Below, one piece after another: positions 34,341-43,157 of a DNA stretch of 64,000 nucleotides. This stretch comes from Amycolatopsis bartoniae (GTDB taxonomy: Bacteria > Actinomycetota > Actinomycetes > Mycobacteriales > Pseudonocardiaceae), in the NCBI RefSeq assembly GCF_014191255.1, contig NZ_JACHWH010000006.1:248001-312000 (forward strand), written 5' to 3'. Each line of letters starts with the position of its first letter. Within the stretch, counting starts at the first letter, position 1. The notes below the pieces were generated by a model. It did not search any database, was not told the origin of the DNA, and was given only the letters and a program-made list of their open reading frames with translations. A program made the translations under genes and the position numbers.

Positions 34341-34478
34341 ATGCTCACCGTATGGCTGTCGCTGCTCGCCGAAACCGTCGTCGTCACCGGTCTCGCCGCC
34401 GCACTGGCCCGCTGGTCCTCGCGCCGGCGGTTCAGGGCTCCAGGATCAGGCGAATCGGATTGCCCTCCTTGCGAGTGA
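34341..34478 (+). CDS. Possible small membrane peptide or truncated gene start
   Basis: 45-residue frame beginning MLTVWLSLLAETVVVTG, hydrophobic at first, then Arg-rich (WSSRRRF), ending soon inside the convergent dehydrogenase gene, which it overlaps by 47 bp. GGAG lies three bases before the ATG. It occupies the place where a LysR target gene normally starts and looks like the first helix of a membrane protein that was cut off. It could equally be a chance frame. Confidence 0.25.
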   Translation: MLTVWLSLLAETVVVTGLAAALARWSSRRRFRAPGSGESDCPPCE

Positions 34479-35481
34479 GCCGGTCGACGGCGGTGGCCGC
34501 CTCGGCCAGGGGCAGGTGGTCGCTGATCGAGCGGCTCCAGTCCAGCCGGTGGTGACGCGCCAGGTCCACCAGCGTCTCCACGTCACCCGGCGCCGAACCG
34601 TAGTGCCCCAGCACCTGCTTGTGCAGGAAACTCAACCCGATGCTGTCGGGAACGGTCAGTGGCGCCGGCGTCAGGCCCGCCAGCACCAGCTTCCCGCCGA
34701 AGCCCAGGCACTTCACCGCCTGCTCACGCACCGCCGCCACCCCGGCCATGTCGAACGCGACGTCGAGCCCTCGCCCGCCCGTCGCGGCGAACACCTGCTG
34801 CACCAGATCCGGCGCGGACGCGTCGAACGCGGCGTCCGCACCGAACTCCAGCGCCCGCTCCCGCGCCGCCGCCAGCGGGTCGACCGCGATGATCGGCGCC
34901 GCGCCCACCAGGCGCAGCAGCTGCACGGCGTGCGCACCCAGTCCGCCCGCACCCCACACACCGGCGGACTGGCCGGGGCGGACCTGCGCGGTGCCGGTGA
35001 TCGCACCCCACGGCGTGGACACCGCGTCCGGCACGATCGAGGCTTGGTCGAACGGCAGGTCGTCGGGCAGCGCGACGAGCGTGTGCTGGCTCGCGATCGC
35101 GTACTCCGCCCAGCCGCCGTCGTAGTCCACCCCACGCGTGCGCCCCTGCAGGCACGGCGCCTGGAACCGGATGCAGTTCGCGCACCGCCCGCACCGCTCC
35201 CCGGCCAGCAACGCGACGCGATCGCCCTCCTGCCAGCCGCCGGGCACGTCCGGGCCGAGCGCGTCGACCACGCCCGCGACCTCGTGCCCCAGGGTCACCT
35301 CGGGCACCTGCAGGAACAGCGGGGTGAGACTGCCGTCGATCAGGTGCACGTCCGACAGGCACACCCCCGCCGCCTTCACCCGGACGCGCACCTCACCGGG
35401 GCCCGGTTCGGGCACCGGGACCTCCCGCAGCACGAACTTGCGGGGGTCGAGCTCGAGCCGGCCGGCCAGCATGGTCGCCAT
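34432..35481 (-). CDS. Zinc-dependent alcohol dehydrogenase (MDR family)
   Basis: 349-residue medium-chain dehydrogenase. The catalytic zinc region has GVCLSDVHLIDG and LGHEVAG, the structural zinc lobe has four cysteines in CGRCANCIRFQAPC, and the NAD(P) motif is GAGGLGAHAVQLL. It oxidises an alcohol or reduces an aldehyde; the substrate is unknown. It follows the thioredoxin gene by 50 bases on the same strand. No strong Shine-Dalgarno was seen before ATG 35481. Confidence 0.87.
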   Translation of the reverse strand: MATMLAGRLELDPRKFVLREVPVPEPGPGEVRVRVKAAGVCLSDVHLIDGSLTPLFLQVPEVTLGHEVAGVVDALGPDVPGGWQEGDRVALLAGERCGRCANCIRFQAPCLQGRTRGVDYDGGWAEYAIASQHTLVALPDDLPFDQASIVPDAVSTPWGAITGTAQVRPGQSAGVWGAGGLGAHAVQLLRLVGAAPIIAVDPLAAARERALEFGADAAFDASAPDLVQQVFAATGGRGLDVAFDMAGVAAVREQAVKCLGFGGKLVLAGLTPAPLTVPDSIGLSFLHKQVLGHYGSAPGDVETLVDLARHHRLDWSRSISDHLPLAEAATAVDRLTRKEGNPIRLILEP

Positions 35482-35531
35482 CCAGGATCCTTTCGCATCG
35501 GGGTGCTTCCCTGTCTACACCCCGGCGTGGA

Positions 35532-35903
<372 letters not shown>

Positions 35904-35967
35904 GTGAAAGCTCTCCTCAACCGGGGAAGGGACACTGCGCACAACACCGGTACCCCGCCCCGCATTC

Positions 35968-36429
35968 CTACGTGGACGACGCGGGCGTCGCCTCGTGACC
36001 CGGCACGCCCGGCGAGCGCCGGTCCCGCTTGAGCTGCGCCTCGTACAGGTGCCGGTGACCACCGGTCAGCTGCCGCGACCGCTCCTCGAACCCCCGGAAC
36101 GGCTGGTAGTAGGTCTCGTCGTAGCCCTCCACCACCTGGAACGTCCACCGGCCCGGCAGCACGTTGCGCCCCAGCAGGTGCGTCTCCAGCTCGTCGGCGA
36201 ACTCGGCGTGCCCGGCCTTGCGCAGCAGCCCGATCGCCTCCTCCACCTCGAAGTCGGCCGTCCCGCTGAGCCGGTGGAACTGGTACAGGTGCCCGCGCGC
36301 GACCTCGACGGTCTCCAGCGCGGCGCTGAGCTTGCCGACCGCCTCCACGGTGGTGGGATCGAACTGGCCGCCGACGAGTGAGCCGCCCTCGACGCGGGTA
36401 TCAGAGGCGTCGTCCGGTGTGTGTGCCAT
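35968..36429 (-). CDS. Conserved actinobacterial protein of unknown function
   Basis: 153-residue soluble protein, mostly helical. The core reads LETVEVARGHLYQFHRLSGT, then FADELETHLLGRNVLPGRWT and ending GFEERSRQLTGGHRHLYEAQ. The motif set is familiar from uncharacterised actinomycete proteins. There is no signal peptide or catalytic motif. ATG 36429 was chosen; an upstream in-frame start at 36486 overlaps the divergent SRPBCC gene and is less likely. It is followed 64 bases later by trxA. Confidence 0.65.
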   Translation of the reverse strand: MAHTPDDASDTRVEGGSLVGGQFDPTTVEAVGKLSAALETVEVARGHLYQFHRLSGTADFEVEEAIGLLRKAGHAEFADELETHLLGRNVLPGRWTFQVVEGYDETYYQPFRGFEERSRQLTGGHRHLYEAQLKRDRRSPGVPGHEATPASST

Positions 36430-36488
36430 GGAGGCCCGGGTACCCCCGCGGGACGAAACGATGCAGGAACGTTGCGTGGAGGCCACGG

Positions 36489-36929
36489 GTGGAGATCAGC
36501 CGGGAAGTGGACGCACCACCGGACGCGGTGTACCGCGTGCTGGCCGACGGGTGGAGCTACGGGATGTGGGTGGTCGGCAACTCCCGCGTCCGCCAGGTCG
36601 ACCGCACCTGGCCGGAACCCGGCAGCCGCCTCCACCACAGCGCGGGGGTGTGGCCCCTGCGCATCAACGACGTCACCGTCGTGCGCTCGGCCGAGCCCAA
36701 CCGCAGCCTGGAACTGCAGGCCCAGCTGTGGTTGCTCGGCGGGGCCACCATCCGCCTCACCCTCGAACCGCTCGACGGCGGCGGCCGCACCCTCGTCGTG
36801 ATGGCCGAGCAGCTCACCGAAGGCCCGGCGAAGCTCGTGCCCACCCCGCTGCAGAACCTCGCGCTGTGGCCGCGCAACGCCGAGTCGCTGCGCCGCCTCG
36901 CGGACCTCGCCGTCGGCCGCGAGGCCTAG
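36489..36929 (+). CDS. SRPBCC family protein
   Basis: 146-residue START/Bet v1-like protein. It opens with the family strand VEISREVDAPPDAVYRVLAD, continues through a sandwich of strands (LRINDVTVVRSAEPNRSL) and ends with a helix (LQNLALWPRNAESLRRLADL). SRPBCC proteins bind hydrophobic ligands or act as cyclase/aromatase-like enzymes; the ligand is unknown. GTG 36489 has GGAGG (36478-36482) upstream. Its stop abuts the convergent SDR stop with no gap. Confidence 0.75.
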   Translation: MEISREVDAPPDAVYRVLADGWSYGMWVVGNSRVRQVDRTWPEPGSRLHHSAGVWPLRINDVTVVRSAEPNRSLELQAQLWLLGGATIRLTLEPLDGGGRTLVVMAEQLTEGPAKLVPTPLQNLALWPRNAESLRRLADLAVGREA

Positions 36930-37616
36930 CTACCAGGGCACCACCCGGCCCTCGTAGTCCAGGAACCGCAGGCCCGGCTGTCCACTGTGGTCCTCGATCG
37001 TGCGCACCACGCCGGGAATGCTGTCCTCGATGGACAGCGGCGCCGCCGGGCCGCCGAGCTCCGTGCGCACCCAGCCCGGGTTGATCAGCAACAGCGTCCG
37101 CGTGTCGTCGGCGTAGCGGGCCGCGTAGCAGCGCATCAGCTGGTTCAACGCGGACTTGCTGGCGCGGTAGACGTCCTGGCCACCGTTCTCGTTCAGCGAG
37201 ATGCTGCCCTGACGCGAGGACATCACGCCGATCGTGCCGTCCGGCGCGACCAGCGACCGCAGCGACTCGACCACCCGCATCGGGGCGAGCGCGTTGGTGA
37301 CCATGACCTCGGTGAACATCTCCGTCGGCACGTCCGCGATCGGGATGTCGCCCCGGGTGATGGCCGCGTTGACGAACAGCAGGTCCAGGGTGCGCCCCGC
37401 CAGCCGCTCGCGCAGCGCCGTGACCTGTGCGGGAGCCGTCATCTCCAGCTGCTCGACGGTGACCCGGCCGCTCGCGGACTCGGCCAGTTCGTGCAGCCCC
37501 GTGCGCTGCTCGCCCCGGACCGTGCCGATGACGTCCCAGTCGTGCTTCAGCAGCTCAGCGGCCAGAGCGAGCCCCAGCGCGCGAGAGGCCCCGACGACGA
37601 GGGCGGTCCTGTTCAC
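36930..37616 (-). CDS. Short-chain dehydrogenase/reductase
   Basis: 228-residue SDR. The cofactor motif lies in ALVVGASRALGLALA, the strand LLFVNAAI replaces NNAG, the catalytic Ser is in VMSSRQGS and the YxxxK motif is YRASKSAL. The sequence resembles C-factor-like or other SDR proteins acting on small carbonyls. The GTG start overlaps the stop of the upstream NmrA-like gene (GTGA, 37613-37616), so the two reductases are made together. Confidence 0.83.
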   Translation of the reverse strand: MNRTALVVGASRALGLALAAELLKHDWDVIGTVRGEQRTGLHELAESASGRVTVEQLEMTAPAQVTALRERLAGRTLDLLFVNAAITRGDIPIADVPTEMFTEVMVTNALAPMRVVESLRSLVAPDGTIGVMSSRQGSISLNENGGQDVYRASKSALNQLMRCYAARYADDTRTLLLINPGWVRTELGGPAAPLSIEDSIPGVVRTIEDHSGQPGLRFLDYEGRVVPW

Positions 37617-38494
37617 GCGAGCACCGCCGGCTTGAGGACTTCCTCGCACCACTGGCGGAACGTCGTCGGGCTCGCGGTCTCCGGAGTGCGGAGCAGCCCC
37701 CCGTCGAGCCCCTCGTCCTTGGCCCGCATCATGTCGACCATGCCCTGGACGAACGCGGGTCCCGCGCCGAATCCGGACATCCGCGCGGCCAGGTCGTCCA
37801 GCGAGTGGCGCTCGTAGCGCACCGGCCGGCCGAGCACCTCGGACATGATGCGCGCCATGTCGTTCGGCGACAGGTCCTCCGGGCCCAGCACCGCCACCTC
37901 ACCCGTCCCCGTCCACGACCGGTCGAGCAGCAGCCGGGCGGCGGCCGCGGCGATGTCGCGGGTAGCGGCGGTCGGTGCCTTCCGGTCGGGGTCGGCCGTG
38001 TCGCTGAACACGCCCTCCCGGATCGAGCCGACCTGCCGGAGCACGTTGTCCATGAAGGACGGGTTCGCCAGCGCCCGGTAGGCCACCCCGGTGCTCGCGA
38101 TCAGGTCGTCCATCGCCAGCGAAGCGGTGACCAGGCCCGCCCGCCCGGCGACGGGCGTGCCGCGGCCGACCGCCGAGACGCCGACCACGTGCCCGACGCC
38201 GTGTGCCGTGAACGCCTTGGCGGCGGGGCGGGTGAAGCCGGAGTACGCCTCGTCCAAAGTGGACGCGCGGGGGTCCGGCGGGACGAGCCAGAAGACGGCG
38301 TCGGCACCGGTGAAGGCGCGGTCGACGACCTCGGCGTCGCCGTGCGAACCGACCACGACGTCGACGCGCTCGCGGACGTTCTCGGGCAGCTTCGCGGGGT
38401 CGCGGACGATGACGCGAAGCTCTTCCCCGGAGCCGAGCAGGGTGTGCAGAACCTGGCGGCCGATGTCGCCGGTGGGTGTGGTCACAACGATCAT
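37613..38494 (-). CDS. NmrA/SDR-a5-like NAD(P)-binding protein
   Basis: 293-residue atypical SDR. The Rossmann motif is VVTTPTGDIGRQVL, with ADAVFWLVPP, GVSAVGRG and a C-terminal variable domain. This is the group of NmrA-like or NAD(P)H:quinone reductase type proteins, which often bind NADP without a full catalytic YxxxK. ATG 38494 was chosen; upstream in-frame sequence overlaps the LysR promoter. It is divergent from a LysR regulator and co-translated with the downstream SDR. Confidence 0.82.
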   Translation of the reverse strand: MIVVTTPTGDIGRQVLHTLLGSGEELRVIVRDPAKLPENVRERVDVVVGSHGDAEVVDRAFTGADAVFWLVPPDPRASTLDEAYSGFTRPAAKAFTAHGVGHVVGVSAVGRGTPVAGRAGLVTASLAMDDLIASTGVAYRALANPSFMDNVLRQVGSIREGVFSDTADPDRKAPTAATRDIAAAAARLLLDRSWTGTGEVAVLGPEDLSPNDMARIMSEVLGRPVRYERHSLDDLAARMSGFGAGPAFVQGMVDMMRAKDEGLDGGLLRTPETASPTTFRQWCEEVLKPAVLA

Positions 38495-38529
38495 GTCTTC
38501 AGTCTCCGGTGGCCCTGACCAGGCGTCCA

Positions 38530-38556
38530 ATACCCTTTGCCGACCATTGATACCCT
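38530..38556. promoter_or_regulatory. Direct repeat in the nmrA-like/lysR intergenic region
   Basis: ATACCCT occurs at 38530-38536 and 38550-38556, 20 bp apart (about two helical turns), on one face of the DNA. TACCCT (38551-38556) also stands as a TANNNT -10 element six bases before the lysR ATG. A candidate LysR binding region that would give autoregulation. Confidence 0.4.
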
Positions 38557-38562
38557 GAAGGC

Positions 38563-39387
38563 ATGGATCTGGACCTGCGCAAGCTGCGGTACTTCGCCGC
38601 GGTCGCCGAGCACCGCCACTTCGGCCGGGCGGCCGAACAGCTCTTCATCGCGCAACCGGTCCTCAGCCGCCAGATCCGGGCCTTCGAGCAGGAACTGGGA
38701 TGCACGCTGTTCGTCCGCAACACCCGCACCGTCGAACTCACCGCGGCGGGCGAACAGCTGCGCGAGGAGGCGCAGAAGATCCTCACCACCGTCGACGCCT
38801 CGATCCGGCGGGTGTACGACGCCGACCGCGGCGTGCAACGGCTCGCCGTCACCTTCTCCGCCGGACTGCACGTCTCCGACGCCATCCGCGCCTTCACCGC
38901 CACCCACCCGGACGTCGAGGTCGACTTCGTCCCCTCACGCTGGTGGGAACGCGACGCGCCACTGCGCGACGGCCGCGCCCAGGTCGGCTACCTGCGGCGG
39001 CCGTTCGACGACACCGGCCTGCGGATCATCCCCATCGGCTCCGAGCAGAAGGTCGCCTGCCTCCCGGTCACCCACCCGCTGGCCACGCGCGACACCCTGA
39101 CCTCGGCGGACCTGGAAGGCGAGCCGATCCTCGACGCCCAGTCCCGGCGCACCTCCTCGATCGACGAGAAATTCGAACTCGTCGCCTCCGGCCACGGCGT
39201 CGCCCTCGTGCCCCACAGCGCCGCACGGTCCTACTCCCGCCCGGACCTCGTGTACGTGCCGGTCACCGACATCGAGCCCCTCGAAACCTGCCTGGTCGTC
39301 CCGCAGGACCGCCACGAGCCCGTGGTGCTGGAGTTCCTGGAGATCGCCACGCGGACGCTGCTCCCGGTGACCGCGGGAACCCGGTGA
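38563..39387 (+). CDS. LysR family regulator
   Basis: 274-residue LTTR. The HTH is at residues 4-62 (LRKLRYFAAVAEHRHFGRAA then FIAQPVLSRQIRAFEQELG), followed by a shortened effector domain. The likely targets are the divergent nmrA-like and SDR genes. TACCCT six bases before ATG 38563 suggests a leaderless transcript. It is convergent with the quinone reductase gene after a 15-base gap. Confidence 0.88.
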   Translation: MDLDLRKLRYFAAVAEHRHFGRAAEQLFIAQPVLSRQIRAFEQELGCTLFVRNTRTVELTAAGEQLREEAQKILTTVDASIRRVYDADRGVQRLAVTFSAGLHVSDAIRAFTATHPDVEVDFVPSRWWERDAPLRDGRAQVGYLRRPFDDTGLRIIPIGSEQKVACLPVTHPLATRDTLTSADLEGEPILDAQSRRTSSIDEKFELVASGHGVALVPHSAARSYSRPDLVYVPVTDIEPLETCLVVPQDRHEPVVLEFLEIATRTLLPVTAGTR

Positions 39388-39402
39388 CGACCGGGGTACG
39401 TC

Positions 39403-40326
39403 TCAGGACACCTTGAGCACGACCTTGCCCGCCGGATGACCGCTCTCGACGGTGGCGAGGGCGGCCGGGGCGTCGGAGAGCGGATGGACCGCGGTGATCA
39501 CGGGGGCGAGCAGTCCGTCGAGGGCCAGCCGGGCGGAGCGCTCCAGGTTCTCGCGGTCCAGGCGGCGCTCGACCGGCCGCCCACCGAGTTCGACCACGGA
39601 CGAATCCCCCACGGCGATGACGTTGCGAGGATCCCGCGCCAGCGGAGCGACCTGCCGCAGCGAGGCTCCTCCGACCAGGTCGACGATCCCGTCGAAACCG
39701 TCCGGAACCAGCTCGCCCGCCGCGGCGGCGACGTCCCCCGCGGCGTAGTCGAGGAACCGCACCCCGACGGCCTCGGCACGCTCGCGCTTGGCGGCACTCC
39801 CGGTCCCGAACACCCGCAGCCCGCGCCCGGCCGCGAGCCCGGCGACGGCGAGGCCGACCCCGCCCCCGACGCCGTTGACCAGGATCGTGGCACCGGCCGG
39901 AAGGCCGAGCTGGCCGAGCGCGTCCACCGCGGTCGACCCGGCCACCGGCAGCGTCGCCGCCACGGCCGGGGCCAGACCCGCCGGGATGCGCGCAGTGTTC
40001 GCTGCTGGCAGCACGGTCGTCTCGGCGTAGGTGCCGCCACCGGTGAGCGCGAAACCGAAGACCGCGTCGCCCACCTCGAGCCCGTCGACGTCCTCACCCC
40101 GGGCGAGCACGGTTCCCGCCGCTTCCATGCCCAGCACGCGGGGGAACGGCCGCCCGCCGTCGAGCCCGGAGACCAGACCCGAGCGCAGCAGGTGGTCGAG
40201 CGGATTCACGCCGGCGACCGTCACCCTGATCAGCACCTCGTCACGACCGGGGACGGGATCGGGACGATCGAAGAACTCCTGCACCTCGGGCCCGCCGTAC
40301 CTGCGGTAACCCCACGCCTGCCCCAT
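39403..40326 (-). CDS. NADPH:quinone reductase-like MDR oxidoreductase
   Basis: 307-residue medium-chain reductase without the zinc ligands. The N-terminal GroES-like fold has VAGVNPLDHLLRSG, and the cofactor motif is NGVGGGVGLAVAGLA. It should reduce quinones or enals using NADPH. GGAAGG is about ten bases before ATG 40326. It lies 73 bases downstream of an NAD-dependent epimerase gene on the same strand. Confidence 0.87.
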   Translation of the reverse strand: MGQAWGYRRYGGPEVQEFFDRPDPVPGRDEVLIRVTVAGVNPLDHLLRSGLVSGLDGGRPFPRVLGMEAAGTVLARGEDVDGLEVGDAVFGFALTGGGTYAETTVLPAANTARIPAGLAPAVAATLPVAGSTAVDALGQLGLPAGATILVNGVGGGVGLAVAGLAAGRGLRVFGTGSAAKRERAEAVGVRFLDYAAGDVAAAAGELVPDGFDGIVDLVGGASLRQVAPLARDPRNVIAVGDSSVVELGGRPVERRLDRENLERSARLALDGLLAPVITAVHPLSDAPAALATVESGHPAGKVVLKVS

Positions 40327-40399
40327 CTTCTGCTGCCTTCCGTGTGACCGGACCCGGTGTTTCCGGGCTCCCCGGACATGCTCACCGCTCACACCGACG

Positions 40400-41506
40400 T
40401 CAGGGGCAACCGGCTGAGGTGCAGGTCACAGCGCGGCGGGCAGCTAAGCCTGCGACTGGTGACTCGGCCGCCCCCCACGGCACCGCGCTCAGGCGCTCCC
40501 ACAGCCGGGCTGGGCGCGCCGCCAGCGCCTCCGCCGGAGTCGCCGCCTGGTCCCGCAACCCGTCGGCGAACTCCGTGAACACCGCGGTCGCGTCCCGCTG
40601 CGGACGCCAGCCCAGCTCCTGCCGCGCCGTCGTCGTGTCGCCCAGCGCCGCCCGGTCCGCCAGCTCCAGCCAGCCCGGGTGCAACGGCAGCACCCCCGCC
40701 CGCCACAGCGACCACGCCGCCCGCGTCAGCACCGGCCGCGGTGCCGGCACCCGCACCGCGCCCAGCAGCCCGGCGACGTCCGCGGCGCTCAGCACCGGAT
40801 CGGTCGCCAGGTTCACCGCACCCGCGAACCCCGCCCGCACCGCACGCCAGATCCCGTCCGCCACGTCCGCCGAATGCACCACCTGCACCCGCAGCTGCGA
40901 CCACATCGGCAGCGGAAACCCGCGCAGCGACAACAACCCCGCGGGCAGCAACGGGCTGAGCAGCCACCGGCCGAACTCTCCCCCGGCGTCCCGCTGCAGG
41001 ATCGCGCACGGGCGCACCCGCGTCACCCGCACATCGGGCTGCTGCCGCGAGAACACGTCCAGCATCCGCTCCAGCTCCGCCTTGCCCCGGCTGTAGGCAC
41101 TGGCCGCGATCCCGTCGCACGGCCAGTCCTCCCGCACCGGCGTCCAGCGCGGCGCCGGCGAATACGCCGCGACCGACGACGCGCACACCACGTGCTGGAC
41201 CCCGGCCCGCGCCACCGCGTCGAGCACCCGGCGCGTCCCCGTCAGGTTCGTCGCCTCCATCGGCGGATCACCCGCCCCCGGGTTGACCGCCCACGCCAGG
41301 TGCACCACCGCGTCCGCACCGCGGAACACCGGCTCCAGCGGCACGTCACCCGTCAGGTCGTGCTCGACCCACGTGACCTCCGCGTACGGCCCCTCCGCCG
41401 GCGGCACCCGGCGCGCGAGACCCGTCACCTCGCACCGCTCCCCGGCCAGCAGCCGGACCAGTGCCGTCCCCACGTTGCCGGTCGCCCCGGTCACCACGAT
41501 GCGCAC
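40400..41506 (-). CDS. NAD-dependent epimerase/dehydratase family protein
   Basis: 368-residue extended SDR. The NAD motif is VVTGATGNVGTALV, with ASSVAAYSP, YxxxK as YSRGKAEL, and a C-terminal substrate domain longer than in most relatives. It acts on a nucleotide sugar or a small hydroxy-carbonyl; the substrate is not defined. GTG 41506 was chosen because it begins exactly at the first beta strand (MRIVVTGATG). It is divergent from the carotene-desaturase-like gene with 52 bases between starts. Confidence 0.82.
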   Translation of the reverse strand: MRIVVTGATGNVGTALVRLLAGERCEVTGLARRVPPAEGPYAEVTWVEHDLTGDVPLEPVFRGADAVVHLAWAVNPGAGDPPMEATNLTGTRRVLDAVARAGVQHVVCASSVAAYSPAPRWTPVREDWPCDGIAASAYSRGKAELERMLDVFSRQQPDVRVTRVRPCAILQRDAGGEFGRWLLSPLLPAGLLSLRGFPLPMWSQLRVQVVHSADVADGIWRAVRAGFAGAVNLATDPVLSAADVAGLLGAVRVPAPRPVLTRAAWSLWRAGVLPLHPGWLELADRAALGDTTTARQELGWRPQRDATAVFTEFADGLRDQAATPAEALAARPARLWERLSAVPWGAAESPVAGLAARRAVTCTSAGCP

Positions 41507-41558
41507 GACGATCCAGGTGCCCGTTCGGCGGCCCGCCAAAACGGGTAGGACTGACGCC

Positions 41559-43157
41559 ATGGAAACCTCAGCCGAAACGGTGGACGCGGTCGTCGTGGGC
41601 GCCGGACCCAACGGACTGGTCGCCGCCAACACCCTCGCCGACGCCGGCTGGGAGGTCCTCGTCCTCGAAGCCGCCGAGACCCCCGGCGGCGCCGTGCGCA
41701 CGGCCGAGCTCACCGCCCCCGGCTTCCGCAACGACGTGTGCAGCGCCTTCTACCCGCTCGGCGCCGCGTCCCCGGTGATCTCCGCGCTCGGCCTGGAGGA
41801 CTACGGCCTGCGCTGGCGCCACGCCCCCGCCCCGCTCGCGCACGTCCTGCCCGACGACCGCGTCGCCCTGCTGTCCCGCGACCTCGACCGAACCCTCGCC
41901 TCCGTCGCCCAGTTCGACCCGGCCGACGCCGACGCCTGGCGCACCGAGTTCGAGTTCTTCACCTCGGTGCGCGACAGCCTGCTCGACGCCCTCTTCCAGC
42001 CCTTCCCCCCGGTCCGCGCCGCCGCCCGGCTCGGCAGGCAGCTCGGCGTCGCCGACGGCCTGCGCTTCGCCCGCATGGTCACCCTGCCGGTGCGCGTGTT
42101 CGCGGAGGAACGCTTCGGCGGAGCCGGCGCCCAGCTGCTCTTCGCGGGCAACGCCCAGCACACCGACCTCGGCCCCAGCCACGCCGGCGGCGCCGTCTTC
42201 GGCTGGCTGCTCGCGATGCTCGCGCAGGACGTCGGCTTCCCCGTGCCCGAAGGCGGCGCCGGACGACTGGCCATCGCACTGACCAACCGCCTCACCGCCG
42301 CCGGCGGGCGCGTCGCCTGCCAGCGGCCCGTCACCCGCATCCACACCGCCGGCGGCGAGGCCATCGCCGTCTCCGACGCCTCCGGCCGGCTCGTCCGCGC
42401 CCGCCGCGCGGTGCTCGCCACCGTCCCGGCCCCCGTGCTGTACCAGGAACTGCTCGACCCCGACGTGCTCCCGGCCCGCTTCCGCGACGACCTGCGCCGC
42501 TTCCACTGGGACGACCCCACGGTCAAGGTCGACTGGGCGCTGTCGCGGCCCATCCCGTGGCGCAACCCGGAAGCGGGCCAGGCCGGCACCGTGCACCTGG
42601 ACGCCGACATGAACGGGCTGGCCGACTACCACCACGCCCTCGCCGTGGGACGGCTCCCGGAAGACCCGTTCCTGCTGCTCGGCCAGATGACCACCGCCGA
42701 CGACACCCGCTCGCCCGCGGGGACCGAGTCCGCCTGGGTCTACACGCACGTGCCGCGCGACCACAAGTGGGACCGCGACTCGCTGCGCCGCTTCGCCGAC
42801 CACCTCGAAGCGGTGGTCGAGCGGCACGCCCCCGGCTTCACCGGCCACATCCAGGCCCGCGCCGTGCACGGCCCCGACGACCTGTTCCACATCGACGGCA
42901 ACCTCGTCGGCGGCGCGATCAACGGCGGCACCGCCGCGATCCACCAGGAACTGTTCTTCCGCCCCGTGCCGGGACTCGGCCGCGCCGACACCCCGGTGGA
43001 CCGGCTCTACCTCGCGGGCGCGTCGGCGCACCCCGGCGGTGCCGTCCACGGTGGACCGGGCGCGAACGCCGCCCGCGCCGCGCTGCGGCGCTCCGGCCGC
43101 GGCGGCGGCGCCTACCGGAAGGTGATCGAACGGCTCCACGCCGCCGTCTACAGGTGA
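41559..43157 (+). CDS. Phytoene desaturase/carotene isomerase-like FAD oxidoreductase
   Basis: 532-residue flavoprotein. The N-terminal dinucleotide fold is VVVGAGPNGLVAANTLADAG, with the second motif GGAVRTAEL, and a C-terminal FAD-closing segment LYLAGASAHPGGAVHGGPG. This is the CrtI/PYROXD2-like group. The exact isoprenoid or other substrate is unknown, and no other carotenoid genes are visible. TAGGA nine bases before ATG 41559 is a weak ribosome site. It is convergent with, and overlaps by ten bases, a B12-domain MerR regulator of the kind that controls carotenoid genes in other actinomycetes. Confidence 0.83.
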   Translation: METSAETVDAVVVGAGPNGLVAANTLADAGWEVLVLEAAETPGGAVRTAELTAPGFRNDVCSAFYPLGAASPVISALGLEDYGLRWRHAPAPLAHVLPDDRVALLSRDLDRTLASVAQFDPADADAWRTEFEFFTSVRDSLLDALFQPFPPVRAAARLGRQLGVADGLRFARMVTLPVRVFAEERFGGAGAQLLFAGNAQHTDLGPSHAGGAVFGWLLAMLAQDVGFPVPEGGAGRLAIALTNRLTAAGGRVACQRPVTRIHTAGGEAIAVSDASGRLVRARRAVLATVPAPVLYQELLDPDVLPARFRDDLRRFHWDDPTVKVDWALSRPIPWRNPEAGQAGTVHLDADMNGLADYHHALAVGRLPEDPFLLLGQMTTADDTRSPAGTESAWVYTHVPRDHKWDRDSLRRFADHLEAVVERHAPGFTGHIQARAVHGPDDLFHIDGNLVGGAINGGTAAIHQELFFRPVPGLGRADTPVDRLYLAGASAHPGGAVHGGPGANAARAALRRSGRGGGAYRKVIERLHAAVYR

